Assembly: GCA_021846275.1 (NCBI GenBank)
Contig: JAJZBZ010000005.1
Span: forward strand, 169,444 to 233,443
DNA: 64,000 bases
Direction: 5' to 3'
From: Acidobacteriota bacterium
GTDB taxonomy: Bacteria; Acidobacteriota; Terriglobia; Terriglobales; Acidobacteriaceae
A program made the position numbers and the translations under genes. The notes beneath the pieces were generated by a model, which saw only the letters and a list, made by a program, of their open reading frames with translations, was not told where the DNA came from and did no database searches. Shown here piece by piece: positions 18,136-27,564 of the stretch (position 1 is the first letter of the stretch; each line of letters opens with the position of its first letter).

Positions 18136-18543
18136 TCACCGCCTGCGTCGCACCATCCACGCGCTCGCCACCGGCTGCATCCCGATCTTCCCGTAGTAGC
18201 CTTCGGCGGCCGGAGCAGCCGTCAGCACCAGCGTCGTATCCTCCACGCCCGCCAGCCGATGCGTCTCCGCCACCAGCATCTTCCCAATCCCCTGCCGCTG
18301 ATACGCCACATCGACCGCCAGATCCGACAGATAGCAGCAGTACGAAAAATCCGTCACCGCCCGCGAAACTCCCACCAGCCGCTCGCCATCCCGCGCCGTC
18401 ACAATCAGGTCCGCCTCGCGCAACATCCGCCGCAGCCGCTCCGGCTCATCCACCGGCCGCCGCTCGCCCAGCGTCGAGGCCACCAGCACCGCGCGAAACT
18501 CCTCCACTGTCAGCTCCGGCTCCGCTGCAATCCGAATCGCCAT
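18136..18543 (-). CDS. GNAT-family N-acetyltransferase
   Basis: A 135-aa acetyl-CoA-dependent transferase. The GNAT core is visible: LSDLAVDVAYQRQGIGKMLV matches motif A with the R/Q-x-x-G-x-G/A acetyl-CoA loop, and PAAEGYYGKIGMQPV matches the C-terminal motif B (Y-x-K-x-GF). The substrate is not predictable. Its start is 12 nt downstream of the stop of the amidohydrolase-like gene transcribed in the same direction, so it probably belongs to the dxs transcript. Confidence 0.85.
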   Translation of the reverse strand: MAIRIAAEPELTVEEFRAVLVASTLGERRPVDEPERLRRMLREADLIVTARDGERLVGVSRAVTDFSYCCYLSDLAVDVAYQRQGIGKMLVAETHRLAGVEDTTLVLTAAPAAEGYYGKIGMQPVASAWMVRRRR

Positions 18544-18555
18544 TCCGCCTCCCGC

Positions 18556-20118
18556 TCAGTGTCCCATCGTCAGCAGCGCCTCGCGATCGATCACCGCGCC
18601 GCCCACCACCAGCGTCCGAAACCGCTTCAGATTCCAGACGCTCGCCGTCGGGTCCGCATCCAGCACCAGAATATCCGCGCGACGACCCGCCACAATCCCG
18701 CCCAGCTCCGTCCAGTGCATCTGTTCGGCGTAGTTGTTCGTCGCCGCCGCCAGCGCCTCGCGCGGCGACAATCCCAGCCTCACCAGCATCTCCAGCTCCA
18801 CCTGCAACGAAATCCCCGGCAGCGCGCCCATATCTGGTGCGCCACTCCCCGCCAGATAGTGCGGATACGCCTCAAATATCGTCTGGTTCAGCGCCCACAG
18901 CCGATCCGCCTGCTGGTTCGCCCGCTTGCTCAGACCCGCTTCCAGCCATCGCTGGGTCATCTGCGGCAGCTTGCGCTCCCAATACGGCAGCGGATACATC
19001 ATCTCGCCCGTCGCGCGATCCGTCACCCCGTTGGCGAGATTCGGATTCAGCAGCCGCGCCGCCGACTCCGTCCACAGATTCCTATGGTCCGGCAATCGTA
19101 GAAAATACTCGCTCAGCGTCGGCATCAGCGTCGTTCGATGCGTCGCCAGAAAGTGCGCATAGTCCCGCAGATGCGCATCCATCGGCGGCAGGTGCTCGGC
19201 ATATCCGTAAGCCGTCCGCGAGGCCGCGTCATACGCGTCGTCGGCCAGAGGCTGTTGCAGCTCGTCGGGAATCACGCCAATCTCATACCGCCCCATGTGC
19301 ACCAGCGTGTCCACGTTGGAAGAAACCGCCAGCCGCACCGGCGTCGCCGCAAAGACTCCATACGTCGCCAGTCCCAGCCCGCGCGCGTGCTCCAGAATCC
19401 ACTGCGTACTCGCCGCCGTCACCGCCGGGCCAATCAACACCGCGCGCACGCCCGCCTGCGCCAGAGCCGTCAGCTCCAGAGCCGTCTGCGCCGGCGTCAG
19501 CTCCACCGGATGCGTCCCCGTCACATGCAGCGTCTGGCTCCACGCCGCCTGCGCCCGCAGCGGATTCTCATCATCCGTCGTCCCTACCGTAGCAATTCGA
19601 TAGACCTGCGGCCCCGGCGCGGCATTCAGGTCCGGTGCGCCATCCACGGCTGTCGTCCGCGCCACCACCGTCGTCACGCCCATGTACAGATTCGCCAGCG
19701 CCTCGCCCTGGCTGCTCACGCTCCCGTAGCCATCCACCAGCCCCGGCACCAGAAACTTTCCCGCGCAATCGACCACCGTCGCGCCCTTCGGCACCGCCAG
19801 CGACGCCTGCGTTCCCACCGCCACAATCTCCCCATTCCGGATCAGCACCACCGCATTCGGCAGGTCGTTGGCCGAGTGTCCCCACCCGCTCACGTCGATC
19901 ACCGTCCCGCCCACCAGCGCCAGCGTCGGCACGGCCACCGGCACCTGTCCGCCGCGAGCCGCCCATGCCGTCGGCCTCGGAGCGGCAACCGCTAGAAACG
20001 CCGCCAGCAACCATATCGCTGCGCGCAACCCACACTCGCACAAGCCAGCCGCAACTCCGCGCCGACCGCCTCGTGCGCAGCCTTGCAAATTTCGTTGGTC
20101 CCGTTCGGGAGCGCTCAC
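18556..20118 (-). CDS. exported amidohydrolase-like protein lacking the HxH metal motif
   Basis: A 520-aa protein of the metal-dependent hydrolase (imidazolonepropionase/dihydroorotase-like) superfamily. A hydrophobic signal (IWLLAAFLAVAAPRPTAWA) is followed by the family's small beta domain (LALVGGTVIDVSG, GEIVAVG) and FLVPGLVDGYGSV. In active members the last segment reads PGxIDxHxH; here both His are gone. The C-terminal signature (LSPREALAAATNNYAEQM, LGGIVAGRRADILVLDADP) is well kept. The fold is thus clear but hydrolase activity is doubtful. The GTG start overlaps the dxs stop by 4 nt (GTGA), indicating translational coupling. Confidence 0.8.
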   Translation of the reverse strand: MSAPERDQRNLQGCARGGRRGVAAGLCECGLRAAIWLLAAFLAVAAPRPTAWAARGGQVPVAVPTLALVGGTVIDVSGWGHSANDLPNAVVLIRNGEIVAVGTQASLAVPKGATVVDCAGKFLVPGLVDGYGSVSSQGEALANLYMGVTTVVARTTAVDGAPDLNAAPGPQVYRIATVGTTDDENPLRAQAAWSQTLHVTGTHPVELTPAQTALELTALAQAGVRAVLIGPAVTAASTQWILEHARGLGLATYGVFAATPVRLAVSSNVDTLVHMGRYEIGVIPDELQQPLADDAYDAASRTAYGYAEHLPPMDAHLRDYAHFLATHRTTLMPTLSEYFLRLPDHRNLWTESAARLLNPNLANGVTDRATGEMMYPLPYWERKLPQMTQRWLEAGLSKRANQQADRLWALNQTIFEAYPHYLAGSGAPDMGALPGISLQVELEMLVRLGLSPREALAAATNNYAEQMHWTELGGIVAGRRADILVLDADPTASVWNLKRFRTLVVGGAVIDREALLTMGH

Positions 20119-22070
20119 CCGGCCATCCGGCGCATCGTCGTGCGCGGCCTCGGTTCGGCATCCGGCTCCTGCGCCGTGCGCCGGGCTGGAATCAGCGCCA
20201 ACACACGCTCGACCGTCGCCTCCGCCGTCAGCCCATACTTCCGCCGAAGCTGATCCACCTTGCCGTGTTCGATGAACTCGTCCGGCCAGCCCACGCGCAC
20301 CACCGGCACGCTCAGCTTCATCTCGTCCAGCTTCATCTCGTCCAGCGCCTCCAGCATCGCCGCGCCAAAGCCGCCCATCAACACATGGTCCTCCATGGTC
20401 ACGATCACCGCGCCCTGAGCCGCGAACTTCCGGACCATTTCCTTATCCAGCGGCTTCACAAACCGTGCATTCACCACCGCCACCGTCAGCCCAGCCGATT
20501 CCAGCTTCTCCGCCGCCTCCATCGCCATTCCCACCATCGGCCCCAGGGCAAAGATCGCCACGTCTGCGCGGGCGCTGCTGCCCGCGTGAATCAACTCGGC
20601 CCTGCCCACCGGCAGCGCCTCGGCGCGACTCTTGCGCTCCACGCCCTCCACCACCCCGCGCGGATACCGGATCGCGCTCGGACCCTCCAGCGTGAGCGCC
20701 GTCTTCATCATGTCCGCCAGTTCGTCCTCGTCCTTCGGAGCCATCACCACCATCTCCGGAATCCCGCGCAGATATGCAATATCAAACAATCCGTGATGCG
20801 TCGGCCCGTCGTCGCCGGACAATCCCGCGCGATCCATGCAGAAGACCACCGGCAGCTTCTGCAAACACACATCATGCACAATCGGATCAAACGCCCGCTG
20901 CAAAAATGTCGAATAGATCGCGCACACCGGCCTTACGCCCTGCGTCGCCAGACCCGCCGCAAAGATCACCGCGTGCTCCTCGGCAATCCCCACATCGAAG
21001 TACCGCTTCGGATGGTGCGGTCGAAACAGATCCAGCGCCGTCCCGTTCGGCATCGCCGCCGTAATCGCCACCACGCGCTCGTCCTCGTTCGCCAGATACA
21101 CCAGCGTCTGCGCAAAGACCTCCGAATACGTCATCTGCCCCGCCGGTTTCGTCTCGCCCGTCTCCGGGTCATACGGTCCCAGCCCGTGAAACTTCTTCTG
21201 CTTGTCCAGCGCCGGCTGATACCCCTTGCCCTTCTGCGTCAGCACATGCAGCAACACCGGCCTGTCCTCGCGCTTCAGAAACTCCAGCGTCTCAATCAGC
21301 AGCGGAATGTTGTGCCCGTCGATCGGCCCATAATACGTCAGCCCGAACTCCTCAAAAATCATCGACGGCCACAGCAATCCCTTCGCCGCTTCCTCGGCCT
21401 TGCGCGCCACGTTGCGCACCGCCTTGCCGCCCAGCCGTTGCAGTAGCTTCGCCGCCGAATCATGCAAATGCTTGTAGTGCTCATTGGTCACAATGCGATG
21501 AAAGTAATTTGCAATCGCGCCCACATTCCGGTCAATCGACCACTCGTTGTCGTTCAGGATCACGATCATCCGCCGCGTCTGCGCGGCAATGTTATTCAGC
21601 GCCTCATACGAGATTCCATTCGTAAACGCCGCATCGCCCGCCACCGCGATCACATGATTCGACCCACCCTGCAAATCGCGCGCCACCGCCATCCCCAGCG
21701 CTGAAGACAGCGCCGTCCCCGCATGACCCGCGCCAAAAGCATCATGCTCGCTCTCCGTCCGCAGCATGAACCCATTCAGCCCGCCCGGCTGCCGGATCGT
21801 CGGAAACCGCTCCCGCCGTCCCGTCAGCAGCTTGTGAACATACGCCTGATGGCTCACGTCCATCGTGATCTTGTCAGTCGGCGTTTGAAAGACGCGATGC
21901 AGCGCGATCGTCAACTCCACCACGCCCAGATTCGGTCCCAGGTGGCCGCCCGTCCGCGACAGATTCTGGATCAGGTACTCGCGAATCTCCTCCGCCAGTT
22001 CGTCCAGTTCCGACACCTTCAGCCGCTTCAGATCCTCAGCCGAATTGATCGTTTCCAGGTAACTTGCCAT
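20115..22070 (-). CDS. dxs: 1-deoxy-D-xylulose-5-phosphate synthase
   Basis: First committed step of the MEP pathway: pyruvate + glyceraldehyde-3-phosphate to DXP, using thiamine diphosphate. The 651-aa protein contains LRTGGHLGPNLGVVELTIAL-like N-terminal sequence, DVSHQAYVHKLLTGR, the ThDP-binding GDAAFTNGISYEALN (about residues 145-160, with Ala for the usual Gly after GD), DRAGLSGDDGPTHHG and the transketolase C domain. ATG 22070 is the natural start. It lies about 5 kb from ispD and ispF on the opposite strand, heading the dxs / amidohydrolase-like / GNAT transcript. Confidence 0.96.
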   Translation of the reverse strand: MASYLETINSAEDLKRLKVSELDELAEEIREYLIQNLSRTGGHLGPNLGVVELTIALHRVFQTPTDKITMDVSHQAYVHKLLTGRRERFPTIRQPGGLNGFMLRTESEHDAFGAGHAGTALSSALGMAVARDLQGGSNHVIAVAGDAAFTNGISYEALNNIAAQTRRMIVILNDNEWSIDRNVGAIANYFHRIVTNEHYKHLHDSAAKLLQRLGGKAVRNVARKAEEAAKGLLWPSMIFEEFGLTYYGPIDGHNIPLLIETLEFLKREDRPVLLHVLTQKGKGYQPALDKQKKFHGLGPYDPETGETKPAGQMTYSEVFAQTLVYLANEDERVVAITAAMPNGTALDLFRPHHPKRYFDVGIAEEHAVIFAAGLATQGVRPVCAIYSTFLQRAFDPIVHDVCLQKLPVVFCMDRAGLSGDDGPTHHGLFDIAYLRGIPEMVVMAPKDEDELADMMKTALTLEGPSAIRYPRGVVEGVERKSRAEALPVGRAELIHAGSSARADVAIFALGPMVGMAMEAAEKLESAGLTVAVVNARFVKPLDKEMVRKFAAQGAVIVTMEDHVLMGGFGAAMLEALDEMKLDEMKLSVPVVRVGWPDEFIEHGKVDQLRRKYGLTAEATVERVLALIPARRTAQEPDAEPRPRTTMRRMAG

Positions 22071-22445
22071 ACTTCCTTTTGCCGTCCCGTGTTTTCAGGG
22101 ACGCACGTCCCAGGCCGCTGCCCGCCCCGCGTCAGCCTCGGCCCGCCTGCATCCTATTGAGTATAACAAGCTGCAATTTCCCGTTTTCCGCTCCATCAAA
22201 GATTCTTCACGCCATTTTCGTGCCCATTTCCGCCTGTTCCAGCCAGCTTCCGCCCGCATTCATCCCCGCTTCATCCTGCGCGCCAATTCCATCGATTTTC
22301 CCGTCTCTCCGCACTTCCTGGTAATCACTCCCCGGTAACCCATCCTCCGGTTACTTCTGCCCCATCGCGCCACGCCGCTCCCACCGAAGTTGCAGAAAAA
22401 CCCCTCCGCATTTGCGCGATACTACACACTGGGTAACTTTCCCCT

Positions 22446-24884
22446 GTGTCCGCAGCCTCTGCCATGCCGGTGCCCGCGCAGCCTCACAGCGCCTCCAGTC
22501 CACTCGCTCGCGTGGACCGCTCCGGCGTATCCGCGCTCGAAGAAATCCTCCATCTCGCCGCCATCCTCTCCGGTGCCGACTACGCCTACATCGCCTGGCA
22601 GGATGGTCCCGCTCTTCACTTCCTCGCCACCTGGGGATTCCGTGCCGAGCAGCAGGCCGCGCTTTCCACCGCCTGCTTCCGCACCCTCCACCAGAAAAAA
22701 CCCCTCTTCATCCCCAACGCCGCCGAAAACGAGCGCTTCGTCCCGCGCGGCATTCCCCTCGAAAACACCGCCTGGTGCGGCTCCTACATCGGCATCCCGC
22801 TGCCGTCCACAGTCCGCAACGCGCCTGCGGCACAGTCATCGGCCGCCGGTGTCGCCGACCAGATCGTCGAAAACCCCATCGGCACTCTTGCCCTGCTCGC
22901 CGTCGAGCCGGGCCGCTTCAGCACCCATCACATTCCTCTGCTCTCCATCCTTGCCCGTCAGACCGTCGCACAGGTCGAACTGCATCTCGAAGCATCCACT
23001 CACCAGCAGCTCGTCCACGCCCGCCAGCGCCTGGAGTCCACCCTCGCCGTCGAGCGCGCATTCCTCTCCACCGCTCTCGAAGCCGTCCCCGCTCCGGTCA
23101 TCGTCCTCGACCTCAGCGGACGCATCCTCCGCTGGAATCGCTCCTGCGAACTGCTCACCGGCATCCCGCTCGAACTCGCCACCGGCAAGCCCTTCGTCGA
23201 AACACTCATGACCGAGCAGAACGCCTGGGGATGGGCCATCGCCAAGCTCCACGAAGCCGCCTCCGGCCAGCTCGTCGGTCCCTACGAAAACTACTGGCGC
23301 GGTTTCGACGGCTCGCCATGCCGCATCCAGTGGACCCTCCGTCCTCTTTCACCCGCCTCCGGCCAGCCGCCTCAGTTCCTGCTCCTCGCCGCACAGGACA
23401 TCACCGCCCGGCGCAACGCCGAGCTTGCCCTGCTCTCCACCGAAACCCGATACCAGCACGTCGTCGAGAGCAGTCTCTCCTTCATCTTCATCACCACCCT
23501 CGACGGACGCATCTCCTCGCTGAACTCCATCACCGCCACCACCCTCGGCTACTCCGTCGACGAACTCGTCGGCAAGCCGCTCGCCGACATCCTCACCGAA
23601 GACGGCAAAGCCACCTTCGCCGAATGCCTCCGCACCGTCCCGGAGTCCGGCGAATTCCGCAGCACCATCCCCATGCGCGCCAAGGACGGCACCCCGCGCC
23701 GCATCGAGTTCTCCAGCCGACGCATGGACCTGCCCGGCATTCCGCCCTTCATCCTCACCCACGCCATCGACGTCACCAACCAGCTCATCACCGAGGGCGA
23801 ACTGCAACAGGTCCGCCGCCAGCAGCAGCTCATCCTCTCCGCCGTCGATGACGGCATCTACGGCATGGACCTCGACGGACGCTTCACCTTCGTCAATCCC
23901 GCCGCCGCTCGCATGCTCGGCTTCACCGCCGACCAGCTCATCGGCAAATTCACCCACGAAACCATTCACCACCACCACGCCGACGGCTCCATCCACTCCG
24001 CCTCCAACTGCCCCATCCTCAAGGCCATCGAGCGCGGCGAGCCGATCCGCATCCGCGACGATGTCTTCTGGCGCGCTGACAACACCAGCTTCCCCGTCGA
24101 ATACTCCGCCAATCCCATCCTCGACGAGGGCAAAATCTCCGGCATGGTCGTCTCCTTCCAGGATGTCGCCGAGCAGCGCCGCCTCGACCGCATGAAGGAC
24201 GAGTTCATCTCCACCGTCAGCCACGAGCTGCGCACGCCGCTCACCTCCCTGCGCGCCTCGCTCGGACTCATCGCCTCCGGCTCGCTCGAAAAACGCCCCG
24301 AAAAACAGAAGCAGATGATCGACGTCGCGCTCTCCAACTCCGAGCGCCTCATCCGCCTCGTCAACGACATCCTCGACTTCGACGCCGGTGAGCGCGAAGG
24401 CATGACCCTCGACCGCAAAATCATCCCCATCATCGACCTCCTGCGCCGCGCCACAGACATCGCCCACACCGAGGCCACGCGCGCCGGCATCGCCTTCCGC
24501 TTCGACGCGCCCGGCTACTCCGTCTACGCCGACGAGGAACGCATCCTCCAGGTCATCTCTGAACTCATCCACAACGCCATCAAGTTCTCGCCATCCCACA
24601 CCGTCATCCGCCTCTCTGCCGAAAGCTTCTCCGCGGACCAGGTCAAGGTCACCATCGCAGACCAGGGCAATGGCATCCCCGAGGACAAGCTGGAATTCAT
24701 CTTCGAGCGCTTCCGCCAGGGCGACGCCTCTGACACCCGCGATCTCGGCGGCACCGGCATGGGTCTCGCCCTCTGCCGACAGATCATCCGCCAGCACGGC
24801 GGCCGCATCTGGGTCGATAGCGTTGTCGGCAAAGGCAGCAGCTTCCAGTTCACCCTCCCCACCACCGCCCCACCCGCCGAATAA
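22446..24884 (+). CDS. GAF/PAS sensor histidine kinase
   Basis: An 812-aa soluble multi-sensor kinase. An N-terminal GAF-like domain (about 20-180: EEILHLAAILSGADYAYIAW) is followed by three PAS domains (about 195-310, 330-440 and 455-575), the last with the DITAR/DVAEQ type C-caps. The HisKA H-box is FISTVSHELRTPLTSLRA (His ~592), and the ATPase has ELIHNAIKFSP, DQGNGIPEDKL and GGTGMGLALCRQII. No transmembrane segment and no receiver are seen, so a separate response regulator is needed; none is adjacent. GTG 22446 is used here; ATG 22464 would shorten it by 6 residues. The 375 bp upstream of it (22071-22445) hold no supported gene. Confidence 0.92.
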   Translation: MSAASAMPVPAQPHSASSPLARVDRSGVSALEEILHLAAILSGADYAYIAWQDGPALHFLATWGFRAEQQAALSTACFRTLHQKKPLFIPNAAENERFVPRGIPLENTAWCGSYIGIPLPSTVRNAPAAQSSAAGVADQIVENPIGTLALLAVEPGRFSTHHIPLLSILARQTVAQVELHLEASTHQQLVHARQRLESTLAVERAFLSTALEAVPAPVIVLDLSGRILRWNRSCELLTGIPLELATGKPFVETLMTEQNAWGWAIAKLHEAASGQLVGPYENYWRGFDGSPCRIQWTLRPLSPASGQPPQFLLLAAQDITARRNAELALLSTETRYQHVVESSLSFIFITTLDGRISSLNSITATTLGYSVDELVGKPLADILTEDGKATFAECLRTVPESGEFRSTIPMRAKDGTPRRIEFSSRRMDLPGIPPFILTHAIDVTNQLITEGELQQVRRQQQLILSAVDDGIYGMDLDGRFTFVNPAAARMLGFTADQLIGKFTHETIHHHHADGSIHSASNCPILKAIERGEPIRIRDDVFWRADNTSFPVEYSANPILDEGKISGMVVSFQDVAEQRRLDRMKDEFISTVSHELRTPLTSLRASLGLIASGSLEKRPEKQKQMIDVALSNSERLIRLVNDILDFDAGEREGMTLDRKIIPIIDLLRRATDIAHTEATRAGIAFRFDAPGYSVYADEERILQVISELIHNAIKFSPSHTVIRLSAESFSADQVKVTIADQGNGIPEDKLEFIFERFRQGDASDTRDLGGTGMGLALCRQIIRQHGGRIWVDSVVGKGSSFQFTLPTTAPPAE

Positions 24885-25049
24885 GCGCTCCCACATTCGC
24901 CGCGCCGAATTCCCGCGCCCAACTCACGAAACCAGCCCTCGGACTGTTACTCTTGGATAGGCAACCGAAAAGCATCGAAACCGCACCTGCTGCGTCTATC
25001 CCCTAAGCCAGCAACCCGCGGTCGCGTATTTTGTCTGAGGAGTCACCGG

Positions 25050-25649
25050 GTGAAGCATCTCGCTCTCGTTCTAGTCGCCGTCTCGTTTTTCTCCACCGCC
25101 GCGCTCGGCCAATTCTCCTCATCCTCGACGCCAGACAAACCCAAAGCCTCCGCCACGGCTCTGCCCGAGGCGCCGGCAAAGGTCAATCACTTCGATCTCT
25201 CCGGCAGCTTTGCGTTCTCCTCCGCCAACCAGGTCAAAAGCTCTTCCTCGCTCATCGGCGGAGCCGTCGCCCTCGACCTCAAGCTCAAGCCCTGGTTCGG
25301 CGGAACCGTCGACGGGGGCTACTACGGCATGAGCCACGGCCTCGTCCATCCCACCATGTACACCATGCTCGCCGGACCAGCCTTCTTCCTCAACCAGGAC
25401 CGCTACGAGGTCTTCGTCCACGCCCTCTTCGGACTCGCTCACACCGGCAACGTCAGCGCCACGCCCAACCTCGCCTATGCCTACGCCATCGGCGGCGGCA
25501 TGCAATACGACCTCACCAAACGAATCGCCATCCGCGCCTCCGGCGACGGCATCTTCTCCGCATTCGCACTCGATCCCAACAATCTCGGCTACTCCCAGAA
25601 CATGCGCGTCAATCCCCGCGCCACCGTCGGCGTCGCCTGGCACTTCTGA
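25050..25649 (+). CDS. small outer-membrane beta-barrel protein
   Basis: A 199-aa protein with a signal peptide (LALVLVAVSFFSTAALG, cleaved near residue 20) and a Ser/Pro/Lys-rich linker, followed by alternating strands with aromatic girdles (HFDLSGSFAFSS, AVALDLKLKPWFGG, YAYAIGGGMQYDL) ending in AWHF with a C-terminal Phe. This is the pattern of an OmpA/OmpW-like eight-stranded barrel. GAGGAG is 8 nt before the GTG start. The function is unknown. It converges with another outer-membrane protein gene; their stops are 10 bp apart. Confidence 0.75.
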   Translation: MKHLALVLVAVSFFSTAALGQFSSSSTPDKPKASATALPEAPAKVNHFDLSGSFAFSSANQVKSSSSLIGGAVALDLKLKPWFGGTVDGGYYGMSHGLVHPTMYTMLAGPAFFLNQDRYEVFVHALFGLAHTGNVSATPNLAYAYAIGGGMQYDLTKRIAIRASGDGIFSAFALDPNNLGYSQNMRVNPRATVGVAWHF

Positions 25650-25659
25650 TCGCACTCCG

Positions 25660-26646
25660 TCAGCGAACGCCTCCGCGGTTGTTGTAGAAGCTAACCGTGA
25701 ACATCGGCGTGAACGTGCGCGGATATCCGGATCGCTTCACCGGAAACATATACCCCCATCCCCACGTGATCGGATGCTTCTTCGTATTCGGCCAGGTGAA
25801 TTCCATCTCCGGCCCCATGTGAAAGAACGACCACGACGGCGCAGTCGCCTTTCCGAAAAACGGGCTTTGATCGTTCTGGGCTTCGGCGTTGAATTCGATC
25901 AGCCCGCCAATCCCGTACTTCGGCACCGCGACATACTCCAGCGCTCCTGCTGAATAGAGCAGATTCCCGTCCACCATGTGTACGGTTTCGCCCGCAGGCA
26001 CCACGGTCGTGCTGTTGTTGTAGGTGTACCCTCCATGCACGGTCGTCGGATCCTGCAAAATATCCGCAAACTGGAGATACAGTTCAAACGGCTCGAACTC
26101 CTTGCGCAGCAGCGAATTGATCTCTTCATCCCAGGTGCCGTTCCCCGTCTGGTCAATTCCATAGTCTCCCGGATTCAGATTCTGATACTTCCCGGTTGGA
26201 ATATACAGATTCGCCGTCAGCGCCAGCGATGGCATCCGCAGCAGATGCCTGCGATCCGTCTCCTTCGTCAGTTGCTTCTTCAGTTCCAGGTGCGTATTTC
26301 CGTATCCAACGCTCGATACCGAATCCCCCGCTGGCGTCGTCGGCGGACCTGCAACCGAATAGTTGATCGGCGCATAAATATCAAATTCAAAGTTGTGCTT
26401 CCATCCCGTGCTCAGCCGCTGCTGCATGTTGTACTGCTTCGTGCCCTGACCCGGCGTCAGGTTGTAATACAAAAATGGCTCCACATAGTACGACCCTGCC
26501 GGTTCGGCATCCGCCGTTCCCGTATAAAACGGCCCGCTCGTATTTCCCACCCACGGCGCATCCGTCGTCGATTGCGCCTGCGCGCCCACAAATAAAATGA
26601 AAAACATCATCGCCGCCACAACAGGCAGCAGATATCGCATCCGCAT
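25660..26646 (-). CDS. outer-membrane protein, transporter-like barrel
   Basis: A 328-aa exported protein. A signal peptide (YLLPVVAAMMFFILFVGAQA) precedes long stretches of alternating polar and hydrophobic residues typical of barrels: SYYVEPFLYYNLTP, WKHNFEFDIYAPINYS and LALTANLYIPTGKYQNL. It resembles the family annotated as transporter / phenol meta-pathway OMP-like, but I cannot assign a substrate. The start is set at 26646, where GGAG lies 9 nt upstream; the earlier ATG (26655) would sit directly on that Shine-Dalgarno. Confidence 0.7.
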   Translation of the reverse strand: MRMRYLLPVVAAMMFFILFVGAQAQSTTDAPWVGNTSGPFYTGTADAEPAGSYYVEPFLYYNLTPGQGTKQYNMQQRLSTGWKHNFEFDIYAPINYSVAGPPTTPAGDSVSSVGYGNTHLELKKQLTKETDRRHLLRMPSLALTANLYIPTGKYQNLNPGDYGIDQTGNGTWDEEINSLLRKEFEPFELYLQFADILQDPTTVHGGYTYNNSTTVVPAGETVHMVDGNLLYSAGALEYVAVPKYGIGGLIEFNAEAQNDQSPFFGKATAPSWSFFHMGPEMEFTWPNTKKHPITWGWGYMFPVKRSGYPRTFTPMFTVSFYNNRGGVR

Positions 26647-26841
26647 CGCATGCATCTCCAGAACTCTCGGTTGTCGTTCTGTTGCGTTGCGCCTGTCCGG
26701 TGCCGGGAAGCACGTCAGCTAGCGGCAGGCATGCCGCGCGGCACACTGTCGCACCGACTGCAAATCAGAGCGGCGTAGCCGACCGCGCGGCATCCACCGC
26801 GCACACGTCCGGAACAGGCTTTCAGGAAATCTCAGATTGAA

Positions 26842-27261
26842 CTACGAGCGGACCGGAGGCGCGCGCTTCGGATACAGCCGCGGGGATACGGCCCGAACAC
26901 TCCTCCTGCCACCGGCAAACGAGAGAATCTCGATCCGCTGCCATCCCTCACGGCGCGCAACCGCGGGCATTCCCGCCTGAGGCAGATGCACGATCCGAAC
27001 CGATGCCTCGCGCAGCAGGTTTGTCACCTGCGCCCGCACGCCGGACTCGCGCTCTTCCACCGTCGCGATCGATTGCAGGTCATCCGTCATCGAAATGACC
27101 GGCAGCAGCACAAACGTCAGCACCAGCGCCGCGATGCAGCGCTCCACCGCCGAATGAGCGTGCTCAGAACGTCCGCGCGCTCGGCGCAGGCTCCATGCCA
27201 GACCGGCCCAAAGGCCAACCGCCAGCAGGAACCAGATCAGATTGAGCAGAAGTTCCAGCAT
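26842..27261 (-). CDS. hypothetical membrane protein
   Basis: A 139-aa protein of unknown role. It has an N-terminal hydrophobic helix (LELLLNLIWFLLAVGLWAGLAW), a basic loop (RRARGRSEHAHS) and a second hydrophobic helix (CIAALVLTFVLLPVISM). A soluble, Arg-rich C-terminus of about 75 residues follows. The ATG at 27261 follows a weak in-frame TTG. Base composition matches the neighbours. No domain is recognised. Confidence 0.55.
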   Translation of the reverse strand: MLELLLNLIWFLLAVGLWAGLAWSLRRARGRSEHAHSAVERCIAALVLTFVLLPVISMTDDLQSIATVEERESGVRAQVTNLLREASVRIVHLPQAGMPAVARREGWQRIEILSFAGGRRSVRAVSPRLYPKRAPPVRS

Positions 27262-27505
27262 CAATGCATATCCAATTTCAATTTATCCAAACCCCCATAA
27301 AAAAGATATAAACACGCCACGACCGCGATCCTGCCTCCGGGTGATCCCATCTCGCAGCTCTTCGCCTGCCACATCAACTCTCCGTCGGACGACTGCTGCC
27401 TGACCTCGGAAAATTTCTTTCCCGAAGTTGGCATGCAATTATTGGCCTTTGTTCCATACTGTCCTTCCATCGCCCGGCCTGCGGTCAAACACGGCAGCCC
27501 GGACA

Positions 27506-27539
27506 GGCGAAATGATTACCACTCAGTAATCATTTCGCC
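27506..27539. promoter_or_regulatory. 14-bp perfect inverted repeat (possible operator)
   Basis: GGCGAAATGATTAC and its exact complement GTAATCATTTCGCC are separated by 6 nt (CACTCA). There is no T-run, so it is unlikely to be a terminator. The half-site GAAATGATTAC resembles the Zur half-site GAAATGTTATA of gammaproteobacteria, but the spacing is longer. A metal-transporter gene lies 150 bp away, with its 3' end towards the palindrome. Confidence 0.45.
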
Positions 27540-27564
27540 AAATGTATGTTGGCAGGAAAATTAA

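Noticed and set aside
23349..24896. A 515-codon minus-strand open frame rich in Asp, Glu and Val
   Set aside because: Antisense to the GAF/PAS histidine kinase; its acidic composition is the complement effect of GC-rich codons.
27261..27470. A 69-codon minus-strand frame downstream of the 27506 palindrome
   Set aside because: No ribosome site, no recognisable homology, and its end touches the start of the next gene. Left as a possibility only.
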